Made by a program: the position numbers and the translations under genes. Below the pieces are notes generated by a model. The model was not told the origin of the DNA. It saw only the letters and a list, made by a program, of their open reading frames with translations, and made no database searches. 64,000 nt of DNA, taken from positions 310,001 to 374,000 of the forward strand of contig NZ_BMVB01000005.1 of NCBI RefSeq assembly GCF_014650495.1, given 5' to 3'. The stretch is from Streptomyces cinnamoneus (GTDB taxonomy: Bacteria; Actinomycetota; Actinomycetes; Streptomycetales; Streptomycetaceae). This document shows, piece by piece, positions 24,869 to 32,476 of this stretch (positions are counted from its first letter, which is position 1; every line of letters begins with the position of its first letter).

Positions 24869-25507
24869 ATGCATGAAGAGATCGGCGAGCAGCAGGCGGA
24901 CATCACCCGCCTGTTGCTCCACCACATCCACGCCCCTCTTGCCGGCACTCAGCTCATCCGAGGCGTCCTCCCCGTACCGCCACCGGCCGAGGCCATCCGC
25001 ATCGTCACAGGAAGTGAGCACGCCTGCGCACCGGACGAGCTGATCGCTTACGAGATCCCTTTGCGGACAGACGATGGTCTGCTGACCGCTTACGACATCA
25101 TCGGAATCCTGCGCTCCGTGCTCACGGGTACCCACTTCCACCCCAATGATCGCGTCAGCACGATGATGGGCATGAGGCTCGTCCGCGTGGAGCAGACCGA
25201 CGTAGAACCAGCCGCTGACACCCCGGACGACAACGCGTTGAGGATTCTTCGCACCATCGCTTGCCCCTTCATCGAGGACCAGTCGAGCACACGTCTACGC
25301 GGCTTCCTCTTCACGGGGCAGGACCGGTTCCGTCTCTACCTCGACACAACGGAGACCCCCGGCGTAGTAGCCACCGACGTGCGGCTGTCCGGCGCCATCA
25401 CTGCCTTGACTGCGGCCCTGCCCTCCCTGATTACCGAAGAGGAGCGCTGGACGGCGGACGACTCCGATCCGCACTGTTCCCGCGCCGTGGACCTCACCCA
25501 CTGGTGA
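24869..25507 (+). CDS. hypothetical cytoplasmic protein, 212 aa
   Basis: ATG 24869 follows the stop of the secreted protein gene by 5 bp, so the two are translationally coupled. The product is soluble and acidic: an N-terminal amphipathic helix ('EEIGEQQADITRLLLHHIHA') and then a beta-rich region ('LIAYEIPLRTDDGLLTAYDI', 'MGMRLVRVEQTD', 'RLRGFLFTGQDRFRLYLDTT'). A dedicated chaperone or immunity partner for the secreted protein would fit the arrangement, but nothing in the sequence proves it. Family not recognised. Confidence 0.55.
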   Translation: MHEEIGEQQADITRLLLHHIHAPLAGTQLIRGVLPVPPPAEAIRIVTGSEHACAPDELIAYEIPLRTDDGLLTAYDIIGILRSVLTGTHFHPNDRVSTMMGMRLVRVEQTDVEPAADTPDDNALRILRTIACPFIEDQSSTRLRGFLFTGQDRFRLYLDTTETPGVVATDVRLSGAITALTAALPSLITEEERWTADDSDPHCSRAVDLTHW

Positions 25508-25559
25508 CAGAGCTCGAGGCCGAGGCCGGCCGCGCCGGCCCGGGCTCAACCGCCGGGCT

Positions 25560-25591
25560 GGCGAAGCCCGACCGGCGAGGGGGGCTTCGCC
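25560..25591. terminator. terminator hairpin
   Basis: GGCGAAGCCC and GGGCTTCGCC (10-bp perfect stem, 12-nt loop), between the convergent gene end at 25507 and the remnant at 25602. Confidence 0.7.
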
Positions 25592-25601
25592 GGTTCGGCG
25601 G

Positions 25602-26049
25602 TCAGGCGGCTCTTACTTCGCCGAGGTAGCGATAGGCCGACCGTTCGGAACAGCCCAGACGCCCTGCCGGCGTCTTGCCGTTGATCGCCGCCCCTTCAGC
25701 CTTCATGACGGCTACCATCTTCTTCACGACATGGAGGGGAACCGCCTTCCGGCCTCCCTCGGATCTGCGGGGTCTCGCCGCTGCCGGCTCGCTCCTTGCG
25801 AGCGGCTGAGGTTCGAACAGTCGCATCAAGGAGTTGGCGCGCTGCCAGGTGGAGGGACTCCTCAACCTCGGTTGCGAAGAAGCTCGCCGCCTCCTCCAGC
25901 TCCCGCCTGCGGTCGGCCGCAGGCAGCTCGTCGACCGGCACGGCCGCCATGTGGAGCATGTGGCCACGACGAGCGGCGGCACCGAGGAGACGACTGCCAC
26001 GAGGTCCGACGGCCCGGCTGTCGGATGCTTTGCCGCCTTCAGGGGGCAT
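25602..26049 (-). pseudogene. plasmid/ICE-type HTH protein remnant, frameshifted
   Basis: Two frames together give 'AAVPVDELPAADRRRELEEA', 'FFATEVEESLHLAARQLLDA' and, after a shift near 25770, 'GRKAVPLHVVKKMVAVMKAE' with 'INGKTPAGRLGCSERSAYRYLGEVRA'. The last part is a homeodomain-like helix-turn-helix found at the C-terminus of proteins encoded by actinomycete plasmids and pSAM2-like integrative elements, to my recollection. It is fused on its 5' side to the DnaB-like remnant by deletion. Confidence 0.55.
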
Positions 26050-26620
26050 GAGCTGGAGGTAGTCGGCGACGACGGTGGCGGGGGTGTTTGCCGCGGGAGG
26101 TCATCCATCGCATGCGGGCCCGGATTTTGGACAGGGTGAGGTTGGCGGAGTCGTCGAGGACGGAGTTCTTGGCGGTGGCGAGCTGGTCGGCGACCTTGGC
26201 GATGCGTCCCCAGTCGGCTTCGGTGAGCTTGCGGCGGATGAGTCGGTCAAGGTTGACGCCTGCTTCGGCGGCGGCGAGACGGGTCATCAGTTCGTTGCCG
26301 CTCATTTCCATGCCGGCGACCAGGGCGGGCCTTGCGCTTGAGAGCGACGTGGACTGCGAGGTTCATGCCGAAGAGGCTTTTGCCGTCGGCGGTGGCGGCG
26401 CCGACGGTGATCAGTTGGCCGACTTGAGCTCGATTGTTTTCGCTGAGGTCGTGCCAGGGGTGTCCAGGGCGTTGGGGTCGGCTCCCGCCTGGAGTTCGTC
26501 GAGGAATCCTTCCCAGCGGTCGCCAACGGACAGCAGCGGTGCGGCGTCTGCTGTTCCGGTGGCGGCGGCCTGGACTTCGGCCATGGCACCTTCGACGATC
26601 GGCTGTCGTCGGCCTCAAGG
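26050..26620 (-). pseudogene. DnaB-like replicative helicase remnant (phage/plasmid/AICE type)
   Basis: Pieces in three frames match the RecA-like core of DnaB-type helicases. 'LSVGDRWEGFLDELQAGADP' comes first. Then 'QVGQLITVGAATADGKSLFGMNLAVHVALKR' holds the Walker A loop A-A-T-A-D-G-K-S. After a shift comes 'MEMSGNELMTRLAAAEAGVN', 'LDRLIRRKLTEADWGRIAKV' and 'NLTLSKIRARMRWMTSRGK'. The Walker B segment survives only as the 'Y-L-Q-L-M-P-P-E-G-G-K' trace near 26045. At least two frameshifts are present. Confidence 0.75.
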
Positions 26621-26738
26621 ACAGTAAAAGCCGGGCGCGTCGGCGCGGCCCGCAGATGCGGGTGAGCGGGTGACGCCGTGCTCCGCCGACGCGGACGTCA
26701 CCCGTCTGCCGGCCGCGAGCTGCATCTGCACCCGTTGC

Positions 26739-26776
26739 AAACCTAGGACCCTTAGGTTTAACCTAGGACGCCTAGG
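26739..26776. promoter_or_regulatory. CCTAGG-type operator repeats upstream of tetR
   Basis: AAACCTAGG-ACC-CTTAGGTTT is an imperfect palindrome, followed at once by AACCTAGG-ACG-CCTAGG. The repeated CCTAGG half sites, 15-50 bp before the TetR start, are its probable binding site. Confidence 0.65.
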
Positions 26777-26790
26777 AGAGCGGAGGGCTC

Positions 26791-27384
26791 ATGGCACGGG
26801 CAGGACTGACCGCGGAGCGGGTGACGATCGCGGCCGCCGAGTTGGCGGACGAGGTCGGGCTCGACCAGGTCACCATGGCGCGGGTGGCGCGGCGACTCGG
26901 CGTGAAGGACGCGAGCCTCTACACGCACGTCCGCAACCTGGAGGACCTGCGCGGGCGGATCGCGTTGCTGGCAGCGGACGAGAAGACGCTCCGCATCGCG
27001 GAGGCGACCGCCGGGTGTGCGGGCAAGGACGCGCTGGTCGCGTTCGCGAACGCCTGGCGGGAGTACGCCCACCGGCATCCGGGCCGCTACGCGGCCACGC
27101 AGACCCCGATCCAGATCGACCCCGAGCTGGCCGCACAGGCGCCCGGACCGCGGCGTGCGATCGAGCTGACCTACGGCATGCTGCGCGGCTACGGCCTGGC
27201 CGAGCCCGATCTGACCGACGCGGTCCGGCTGCTGCGCAGCACGTTCCACGGGTTCGTCGCCCTGGAGGCCACGGGCAGCTTCGCGCACAAGCGTTCGCCG
27301 CAGCACTCCTGGGTCCGCGCCCTCGACGCCTTGCACACCCTCCTGGAGCACTGGCCTCCGTCCCGAGAAGGAGAACCCTCATGA
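26791..27384 (+). CDS. TetR-family regulator (TetR_C/WHG type)
   Basis: 197 residues from ATG 26791 with GGAGGG upstream. The HTH 'ELADEVGLDQVTMARVARRLGVKDASLYTHVRNLEDLRGRI' has the V-K-x-x-S-L-Y-x-H-V recognition helix, and the C-terminal 'LLRSTFHGFVALEATGSF' is the WHG/TetR_C_33-like dimer region. The stop overlaps the start of the hydrolase gene (ATGA at 27381-27384), so regulator and enzyme are co-translated. CCTAGG repeats upstream suggest autoregulation of the whole operon. Confidence 0.9.
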   Translation: MARAGLTAERVTIAAAELADEVGLDQVTMARVARRLGVKDASLYTHVRNLEDLRGRIALLAADEKTLRIAEATAGCAGKDALVAFANAWREYAHRHPGRYAATQTPIQIDPELAAQAPGPRRAIELTYGMLRGYGLAEPDLTDAVRLLRSTFHGFVALEATGSFAHKRSPQHSWVRALDALHTLLEHWPPSREGEPS

Positions 27385-28265
27385 CCGCCCCGACCACCGG
27401 CACCCTGCGCGTGAACGGCGCGACCTTGCACTACGAGGTACGTGGCCGGGGCCCGCTCCTGCTGCTGATCCCCGGCGGGGCGGGGGGTGCGGCCGCCTTC
27501 GACGGCATCGCCGACGCCCTGGCCGCCGAGTACACGGTCGCGACCTACGACCCGCGCGGGATGTCCCGGAGCACGCTCGACGCCGCCGAAGCCGAGCAGC
27601 ATGTGGCCGAGCACGCCGACGACGCGTTCCGGATGCTGGAACTGCTCTCGCCCCACGAGCCCGCCCGGGTGTTCGGTGCCAGCTCGGGCGCGATCGCCGC
27701 CCTGCACCTGCTCACCGCCCACCCCGACCGCATCGAACGGCTCGTGGCCCACGAGCCGCCGGTGGTGGAGGTCCTGCCGGACGCCTCCGAACATCGCGCG
27801 TTCATCGCACGCGTGCAGGAGACCCTGCACGCAGAGGGGCCCATGCCGGCGATGGCCGTGTTCGCTGCGGGGCTGAAGAGGGACGGCGACACCACCGGGC
27901 CGAAGGCCGCGACCACGCTTCCCCCGCAGGCAGCGGCGCGGGCCGAGCAGACGATGGCCAACCTGCCGTACTTCGTCGGGCGCATCGTGCCCGGCTTCAT
28001 GGCCTACGCCCCGGACGCCCACCGGCTGCAGGAGCTGTCGGACCGGCTCGTGCTCGCCGGCGGCCAGGACTCGCGCGGTGAGCTGCCCTACCGTTCCGCC
28101 GCTTTCCTGGCCGAGCGCCTCGGCAGGGAACTCCTGCACTTCCCCGGCGGACACACCGGTCTGACCACGCACCCCGCCGAATTCGGCGAACTCCTCCGGA
28201 AAGCCTTCTGCGCCGCCCAGGCACGACGCGTGACACACGGGGAAGGCCCCTCCACCCTCGGGTGA
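27381..28265 (+). CDS. alpha/beta-hydrolase
   Basis: 294 residues from ATG 27381, overlapping the tetR stop by 4 nt. 'PLLLLIPGGAGGAAAFDGIA' is the oxyanion-hole region, 'TYDPRGMSRS' the D-x-R-G turn, 'VFGASSGAIAALHL' the nucleophile elbow (Ser101 in G-A-S-S-G), and 'ELLHFPGGHTGLTTHP' carries the catalytic His. An acidic residue lies in 'AGGQDSRGEL'. This is the standard triad of esterase, epoxide-hydrolase or haloperoxidase-like enzymes. Co-translation with the TetR regulator suggests induction by its own substrate. A terminator overlaps its 3' end. Confidence 0.9.
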   Translation: MTAPTTGTLRVNGATLHYEVRGRGPLLLLIPGGAGGAAAFDGIADALAAEYTVATYDPRGMSRSTLDAAEAEQHVAEHADDAFRMLELLSPHEPARVFGASSGAIAALHLLTAHPDRIERLVAHEPPVVEVLPDASEHRAFIARVQETLHAEGPMPAMAVFAAGLKRDGDTTGPKAATTLPPQAAARAEQTMANLPYFVGRIVPGFMAYAPDAHRLQELSDRLVLAGGQDSRGELPYRSAAFLAERLGRELLHFPGGHTGLTTHPAEFGELLRKAFCAAQARRVTHGEGPSTLG

Positions 28266-28275
28266 AGGGGCCTTC
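28242..28275. terminator. terminator hairpin overlapping gene end
   Basis: GAAGGCCCC and GGGGCCTTC (with further TxCACC/GGTGA pairing inside) flank the hydrolase stop codon and face the convergent repeat-protein gene. Confidence 0.75.
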
Positions 28276-28302
28276 GCCACGAAACGGCGCTCGCCGGCCC
28301 GG

Positions 28303-28932
28303 CTAGGTCACGGCGAGAGCCTTGACGCCCGACAGGATGGGGACGAGCTGGTAGTTCCCGTCACCCGCGCCGCAGGTCACCTGCGAGTCCGCGGTGTTGG
28401 AGACGTTCGTCCCGGCCGCGAACCGCCCGTCACTGCTCGGCACCACCGTGCTGAAGTGATTGCTCGCCGAGGACGAGTAGTACATGCACTGGTGCAGATT
28501 CACGTAGCGCCCGGAGGTCAGGTCCAGCGCCTTGACGCCCGACAGGATGGGGACGAGCTGGTAGTTCCCGTCACCCGCACCACAGGACACCTGCGAATCC
28601 GCGGTGTTGGAGACGTTCGTCCCCGCCGCGAACCGCCCGTCACTGCTCGGCACCACCGTCGTGAAGTGATTCGTCGCCGAGGACGAGTAGTACACGCACT
28701 GGTGGATGTTCACGTAGCGCCCCGAGGCGAGGTTCAACGCCTTGACGCCCGACAGGATCGGAACGACCTGATAGTTCCCGTCACCCGCACCACAGGACAC
28801 CTGCGAATCCGCGGTACCGGAGACGTTCGTCCCCGCCGCGAACCGCCCGTCACTGCTCGGCACCACCGTGCTGAAGTGATTGGTGGCCGACGACGAGTAG
28901 TACATGCACTGGTGAAGGTTCAGGTAGCCCGA
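28303..28932. repeat. three 210-bp tandem repeats inside the secreted protein gene
   Basis: Units at about 28303-28512, 28513-28722 and 28723-28932 differ at only a few positions; the same CTTGACGCCCGACAGGAT block recurs every 210 bp. Confidence 0.85.
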
Positions 28933-29061
28933 AGCAGCGGCCCGGGCCTGCGGCGGCTGCGGTGCGGCAGGGGCGGGCGCCGCCATCCCCACGAAGGCGC
29001 ACACGCCCACCGCAGCGGCGACTGCCGGCCTCCACACGCGTCTGATCATCGATCGCATCAT
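28303..29061 (-). CDS. secreted protein of three 70-residue repeats
   Basis: 252 residues from ATG 29061 (GGAGG 8-9 nt upstream; the adjacent ATG 29058 is also possible). A Sec signal peptide (R-R-V-W-R, 'PAVAAAVGVCAFVGMAAPAPAA') is followed by three nearly identical 70-residue units. Each begins Y-[LV]-N-[LI]-H-Q-C-[MV]-Y-Y-S-S-S-A, contains 'STVVPSSDGRFAAGTNVS' and ends '..CGAGDGNYQ[VL]VPILSGVKAL'. Each unit has two cysteines, likely one disulphide per unit, as in lectin-like or cell-wall-binding beta modules. Family unknown. The repeats are also near-identical in DNA, so copy number may vary between strains. Confidence 0.8.
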   Translation of the reverse strand: MMRSMIRRVWRPAVAAAVGVCAFVGMAAPAPAAPQPPQARAAASGYLNLHQCMYYSSSATNHFSTVVPSSDGRFAAGTNVSGTADSQVSCGAGDGNYQVVPILSGVKALNLASGRYVNIHQCVYYSSSATNHFTTVVPSSDGRFAAGTNVSNTADSQVSCGAGDGNYQLVPILSGVKALDLTSGRYVNLHQCMYYSSSASNHFSTVVPSSDGRFAAGTNVSNTADSQVTCGAGDGNYQLVPILSGVKALAVT

Positions 29062-29292
29062 TCCTGGGTCCTCCCCAAGGTCCGTGCGACGCGGACACCC
29101 CGGCCCGCGACGGAACACCACCAGGAGACCACTGACGTCCATCACAGGTAATGGGACGAACGCAACAACCATCCCATTAAGCGACGAGTCGACCAGCCTT
29201 ACGCACCGCCCCGCATGCACAACCGAATCCCGGCCAGAGCCCGGAAGCCCGTTCGGCCGGCGGGCCGTGAAGGACGAAGCGGCCCCCCTCCG

Positions 29293-29979
29293 TCAGTAGC
29301 CGACCGTGAAGCGGCGTTGGATGTGACGGGGGTTTTCGATCTCGTCGAGCAGGGCCACGGCAAGGTCCTGGGTGGAGATGTCGCCGGCGCCCTCCTCGTA
29401 AGGAAGCACCTGGTCGCCGCCCGACCGGTAGCGGCCCGTGCGTTCGCCGGGTTCGATGCGGCCGGCCGAGGGGCTGAGGTAGGTCCAGTTGCGGTCCGAC
29501 AGGCGGCACAGGTCCAGGACCTCGGCGTGGGCGAGTACGACCTTGCGGTACTCGGCGGGGACGTGCAGAACGTCCGTCAGGACGCGCGCGAATCCCTCCT
29601 CGTCGTCCAGGAGCCGTACGCCCGGCGCCGACTCCAGGCTGCCACCGCCGCCGACCACGACGAGGCGGGTGGCGGGGTGACGCTCCAGCGCCTTCAGCAG
29701 CGCGGAGGCAGTGGCCGGCAGTACGTCGGCGTGGGCGATCTGGTCGGCGATGTCACCCCCGGGGGCGATGGCGTTCACGACGACGTCCAGACCGGCGACG
29801 GCCCGGGACGCACCCTCCGGGTCGCCGGCGTCGGCAACCCGCCACGTCGCACCGCCGCGGTCCGCCGGCACGCGTGCGGCGTCCCGCGTGACGGCGGTGA
29901 CCGCATGACCCCGACGCAGGCCCTCCGCCACGACCGCCCGGCCGATGAGGCCGGTCGCCCCCAGCACTCCGATGTCCAT
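29293..29979 (-). CDS. NAD(P)H-binding (NmrA/SDR5-like) protein
   Basis: 228 residues from ATG 29979, with AAGGAGGGGG about 6 nt upstream (in its own direction). 'DIGVLGATGLIGRAVVAEGLRRGHAVTAVTRD' is the G-A-T-G-x-I-G dinucleotide loop, followed by 'VADAGDPEGASRAVAGLDVVVNAIAPGG' and 'TRLVVVGGGGSL'. This is the NAD(P)H-binding family of small oxidoreductases related to flavin and biliverdin reductases ('NWTYLSPSAGRIEPGERTGRY'). It is divergent from the TetR gene, with an operator between, so it is the likely regulated enzyme. Substrate unknown. Confidence 0.88.
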   Translation of the reverse strand: MDIGVLGATGLIGRAVVAEGLRRGHAVTAVTRDAARVPADRGGATWRVADAGDPEGASRAVAGLDVVVNAIAPGGDIADQIAHADVLPATASALLKALERHPATRLVVVGGGGSLESAPGVRLLDDEEGFARVLTDVLHVPAEYRKVVLAHAEVLDLCRLSDRNWTYLSPSAGRIEPGERTGRYRSGGDQVLPYEEGAGDISTQDLAVALLDEIENPRHIQRRFTVGY

Positions 29980-30035
29980 GGGATTCCCCCTCCTTGATGG
30001 ACGCCGTGCATTTACTACACGGCGTTCAGTTTCCA

Positions 30036-30062
30036 TACGGCAGATAGTATCTCGGTGCCGTA
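30036..30062. promoter_or_regulatory. nested palindrome between oxidoreductase and tetR
   Basis: The outer arms TACGGCA and TGCCGTA enclose an inner palindrome AGATA-G-TATCT. It lies in the AT-richer divergent promoter region 30000-30070 and is the likely TetR operator. Confidence 0.6.
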
Positions 30063-30082
30063 AAGTGTCAACGGTGGGTAAC

Positions 30083-30790
30083 GTGACGAGAAGCCGACGG
30101 GAACGCCTGCGGGCCGAGACGGCCCGGGAGATCAAGACGATCGCGCTGAAGCTCATGGCCGAGGGCGGTCCGGACGCCATCTCCCTGCGGGCGATCGCGC
30201 GGGAGATGGGCATGACGGCGGGGGCCGTCTACGGCTACTACGCCACGCGCGACGACCTGATCACCACGCTCGTCGGCGAGGTGTACACCGACCTCGTCGA
30301 CACCGTGGAAGCGGCCCGTGACGCCCGGCCCGCCGACGATGCCGCCGGCCGGGTGCAGGCATGGGCCGGAGCGCTGCGGACGTGGGCACTCGCCAACCCC
30401 CAGGGCTTCCGCCTCGTTTACGGCGACCCCGTGCCGGGCTACCGGCCGCCGGAAGGCGGCCCCGGAGCCGCAGCACGCGCCCGTGCCTGCGCCGGGTTGA
30501 CCGCCCTGATCGCGGCCGCATGGCCGCACGCCCGGGCCGCCCACGGCCACACCTCCTACCAGTGGTCCGACTTCGGGGAGGAGCTGGGCGCCCACGTCCG
30601 GGCCGAGCACCCCGGGCTGCCCCCCGAGGCGGTGGCTCTGGCCCTGCGCACCTGGGGGCGGATGCACGGCCTGCTGGCGCTTGAGCTCTACGGTCACCTC
30701 TCCCCCGTCGCCTTCGCGCCCGGGGCGCTCTACCGCGACGAGATGCGAGACCTGATCCGGTCACTGGGACTGGTCCCGCCCGTCGACTGA
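30083..30790 (+). CDS. TetR/AcrR-family regulator
   Basis: 235 residues from GTG 30083 (GTG 30074 also in frame). The HTH 'REIKTIALKLMAEGGPDAISLRAIAREMGMTAGAVYGYYATRDDLITTL' has the A-G-A-V-Y-x-Y-Y recognition helix. The C-terminal domain, with 'WAGALRTWALANPQGFRLVYGDPVPGY' and 'WGRMHGLLALELYGHL', is the TetR_C_13/WHG type that binds small ligands. It is divergent from the NAD(P)H-binding oxidoreductase gene, its probable target. Confidence 0.9.
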   Translation: MTRSRRERLRAETAREIKTIALKLMAEGGPDAISLRAIAREMGMTAGAVYGYYATRDDLITTLVGEVYTDLVDTVEAARDARPADDAAGRVQAWAGALRTWALANPQGFRLVYGDPVPGYRPPEGGPGAAARARACAGLTALIAAAWPHARAAHGHTSYQWSDFGEELGAHVRAEHPGLPPEAVALALRTWGRMHGLLALELYGHLSPVAFAPGALYRDEMRDLIRSLGLVPPVD

Positions 30791-30818
30791 CCACCTGCGC
30801 CCGGGTGCCGGCCTGCAA

Positions 30819-30862
30819 CCGGACAGCCGGACAGCCCGTCAGCCCGTCAGCCGGTCGCCCCG
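30819..30862. repeat. 8-bp tandem repeats after tetR
   Basis: CCGGACAG twice, then CCCGTCAG and its variants four times, in the 72-bp gap between convergent stops. Confidence 0.65.
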
Positions 30863-31975
30863 TCAACAGCGGCGGATGGCCAGGACGGTGCTCCGCACCA
30901 CGGCCTCCTTGAAGGCCGCCGCGGTACGGCCGGTCAGTGCCGCGGCGCGCGGGCTGTCGTCGGCCCGGGTGAACTGGACGATGCCGTCGTGACGGCCGAG
31001 GCTGATGTTGGTGAAGACGTACCTGACCCGGGCCGGCTCCGGTTCGCGGCCGGTCAGGCGGGCGGCGATGACGTCGGCAACCTGACGTCCCATGGGCATG
31101 GCCGTCTGGCACGACATGCGGGTGATGCCGGCGCTTCCGGTGTGCCCCGCGGCCGCGTCTCCCACCCCGTACACCTCGGGATGGGACACCGAACACAGGG
31201 TTCGATCGACCGTCATCCGGCCCTGCTCGTCCGTGGCGAACCCCGCCTCGCGCGCCAGAGAAGGGGCGCGGAAGCCGGTGGCCCAGACGACGGCGTCCGC
31301 GGCATGCGGCGTGCCGTCGTCGGACAACAACGCACCCGGATGGACTTCTGTGATGTGCGTGCCGGAATGGACGGTGACCTTCAACCGGTCGAGCGCGCGC
31401 TGCAGATGCCGCTGGGCGTGCGGTGACAGCCCGTCGCCGGTGCCGGATGCGGTGAACAGCGTCATCCGCAGGGCCGGGTAGGTCTCGGCGAGCTCGGAGG
31501 CCGTTTCCAGGCCGGTGAGGCCGCCCCCGACCACGGCGACGGTACTGCCGGGCGCAAGCCGGCTCACGTGGCGGTGCAGCCGCTCCGCCTCGCCCGCTCC
31601 GGCGAGCGTGTGGGCGTGTTCGGCCGCCCCCGGCACCGTGCCGTGGTGTGGCCGGCTCCCCAGGGCGACGACGAGCGTGTCATAGCCGACGGAGTGGGGG
31701 GCACCGTCGAGGCGGACGGTGCGGGCAGCGGCATCGACAGCACACACGCGGGCGGTGATGAGTCCGACCCGCGTGCCGCTCAGGAGGTCCAGCAAGGGCA
31801 GGTCGTGCAGGTGCTGTCCGGCGGCGAGTTGGTGGAGCCGGATGCGCTCCACGAACCGGTCCCCGGCATTGATCAGCGTGATGGTGACGTCGCTGTCGCG
31901 CAGCCGCCGGGCTGCGCGCTTGGCGGCGACGAGACCGGCGTAGCCGGCTCCGAGGACGACGAGGTGGTGGCTCAT
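30863..31975 (-). CDS. NDH-2-like FAD-dependent NAD(P)/disulphide oxidoreductase
   Basis: 370 residues from ATG 31975. 'HLVVLGAGYAGLVAAKRAAR' binds FAD (G-x-G-x-x-G). 'STVAVVGGGLTGLETASELAE' is the second, NAD(P)H-binding Rossmann motif. 'VVWATGF' and 'VYGVGDAAAG' are the A-T-G and G-D motifs of the pyridine-nucleotide-disulphide reductase fold. There is no redox-active C-x-x-C or C-x4-C, as in type II NADH dehydrogenases, where the enzyme passes electrons from NADH to menaquinone. The C-terminal membrane-anchoring helices of respiratory NDH-2 are short here, so a soluble or peripheral quinone/dye reductase is possible. It precedes the DoxX gene on the other side of a repeat-rich gap. Confidence 0.85.
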   Translation of the reverse strand: MSHHLVVLGAGYAGLVAAKRAARRLRDSDVTITLINAGDRFVERIRLHQLAAGQHLHDLPLLDLLSGTRVGLITARVCAVDAAARTVRLDGAPHSVGYDTLVVALGSRPHHGTVPGAAEHAHTLAGAGEAERLHRHVSRLAPGSTVAVVGGGLTGLETASELAETYPALRMTLFTASGTGDGLSPHAQRHLQRALDRLKVTVHSGTHITEVHPGALLSDDGTPHAADAVVWATGFRAPSLAREAGFATDEQGRMTVDRTLCSVSHPEVYGVGDAAAGHTGSAGITRMSCQTAMPMGRQVADVIAARLTGREPEPARVRYVFTNISLGRHDGIVQFTRADDSPRAAALTGRTAAAFKEAVVRSTVLAIRRC

Positions 31976-31994
31976 GGCGTGACTCGCTCTATGT

Positions 31995-32036
31995 GGTTTC
32001 GGTGAGTTCTGGTGAGTTCCGGTGATTTCTGGTGCG
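31995..32036. repeat. 10-bp tandem repeat
   Basis: GGTGAGTTCT, GGTGAGTTCC, GGTGATTTCT, then GGTGCG, preceded by a partial unit. Followed (32045-32100) by an irregular GCGTCGRC repeat. Confidence 0.75.
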
Positions 32037-32098
32037 CAAGCGTGAGCCGGCGTGCGTCGGCGGGCGTCGACGTGCGTCGACGGGGGCGTCGGTGTGCG

Positions 32099-32470
32099 TC
32101 AGGCCGGTGCGCGCGCCACCATGACCGCCCAGGCGACGTAGCCGAGGTTGACCACGAGCCGCGCGACCGCGCCCGCCGGCCGTTCCAGCACACCGGGACG
32201 TGTGGGATGCGCGCGCCGCAGGGCGTCGAGGTGCGAGACCAGGTACACGGTGATGAGCCCGGCCGCCGCCCACCCGCCCGCTGCCCGGGTCCGGGGCACC
32301 AGGACCAGCACGGCCACCCCGACCTCCACCGCTCCGCTGACGGCCACGAGCAGGGCGGCCGCACCGAGCCAGGGCGGCACCAGGGAACGGAAGTACCCCG
32401 GGGTCACCCAGTGCAGCACCCCGACGGCCATCAGGAACACCGCCAGCGCGACGGCAGCGATAGCATGCAT
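32099..32470 (-). CDS. DoxX-family membrane protein
   Basis: 123 residues from ATG 32470. Four transmembrane helices: 'AVALAVFLMAVGVLHW', 'LGAAALLVAVSGAVEVGVAV', 'GGWAAAGLITVYLVSHLDAL' and 'LVVNLGYVAWAVMVA'. The 'G-V-L-H-W-V-T-P-x-Y-F-R-S-L-V-P-P-W-L' loop after helix 1 is characteristic of DoxX/MauE-like proteins; some are quinol-oxidase subunits, others of unknown function. Its start codon is only 6 bp from the start of the divergent AraC gene, so at least one mRNA must be leaderless or the true starts lie further in. Confidence 0.8.
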   Translation of the reverse strand: MHAIAAVALAVFLMAVGVLHWVTPGYFRSLVPPWLGAAALLVAVSGAVEVGVAVLVLVPRTRAAGGWAAAGLITVYLVSHLDALRRAHPTRPGVLERPAGAVARLVVNLGYVAWAVMVARAPA

Positions 32471-32476
32471 GGCGCG

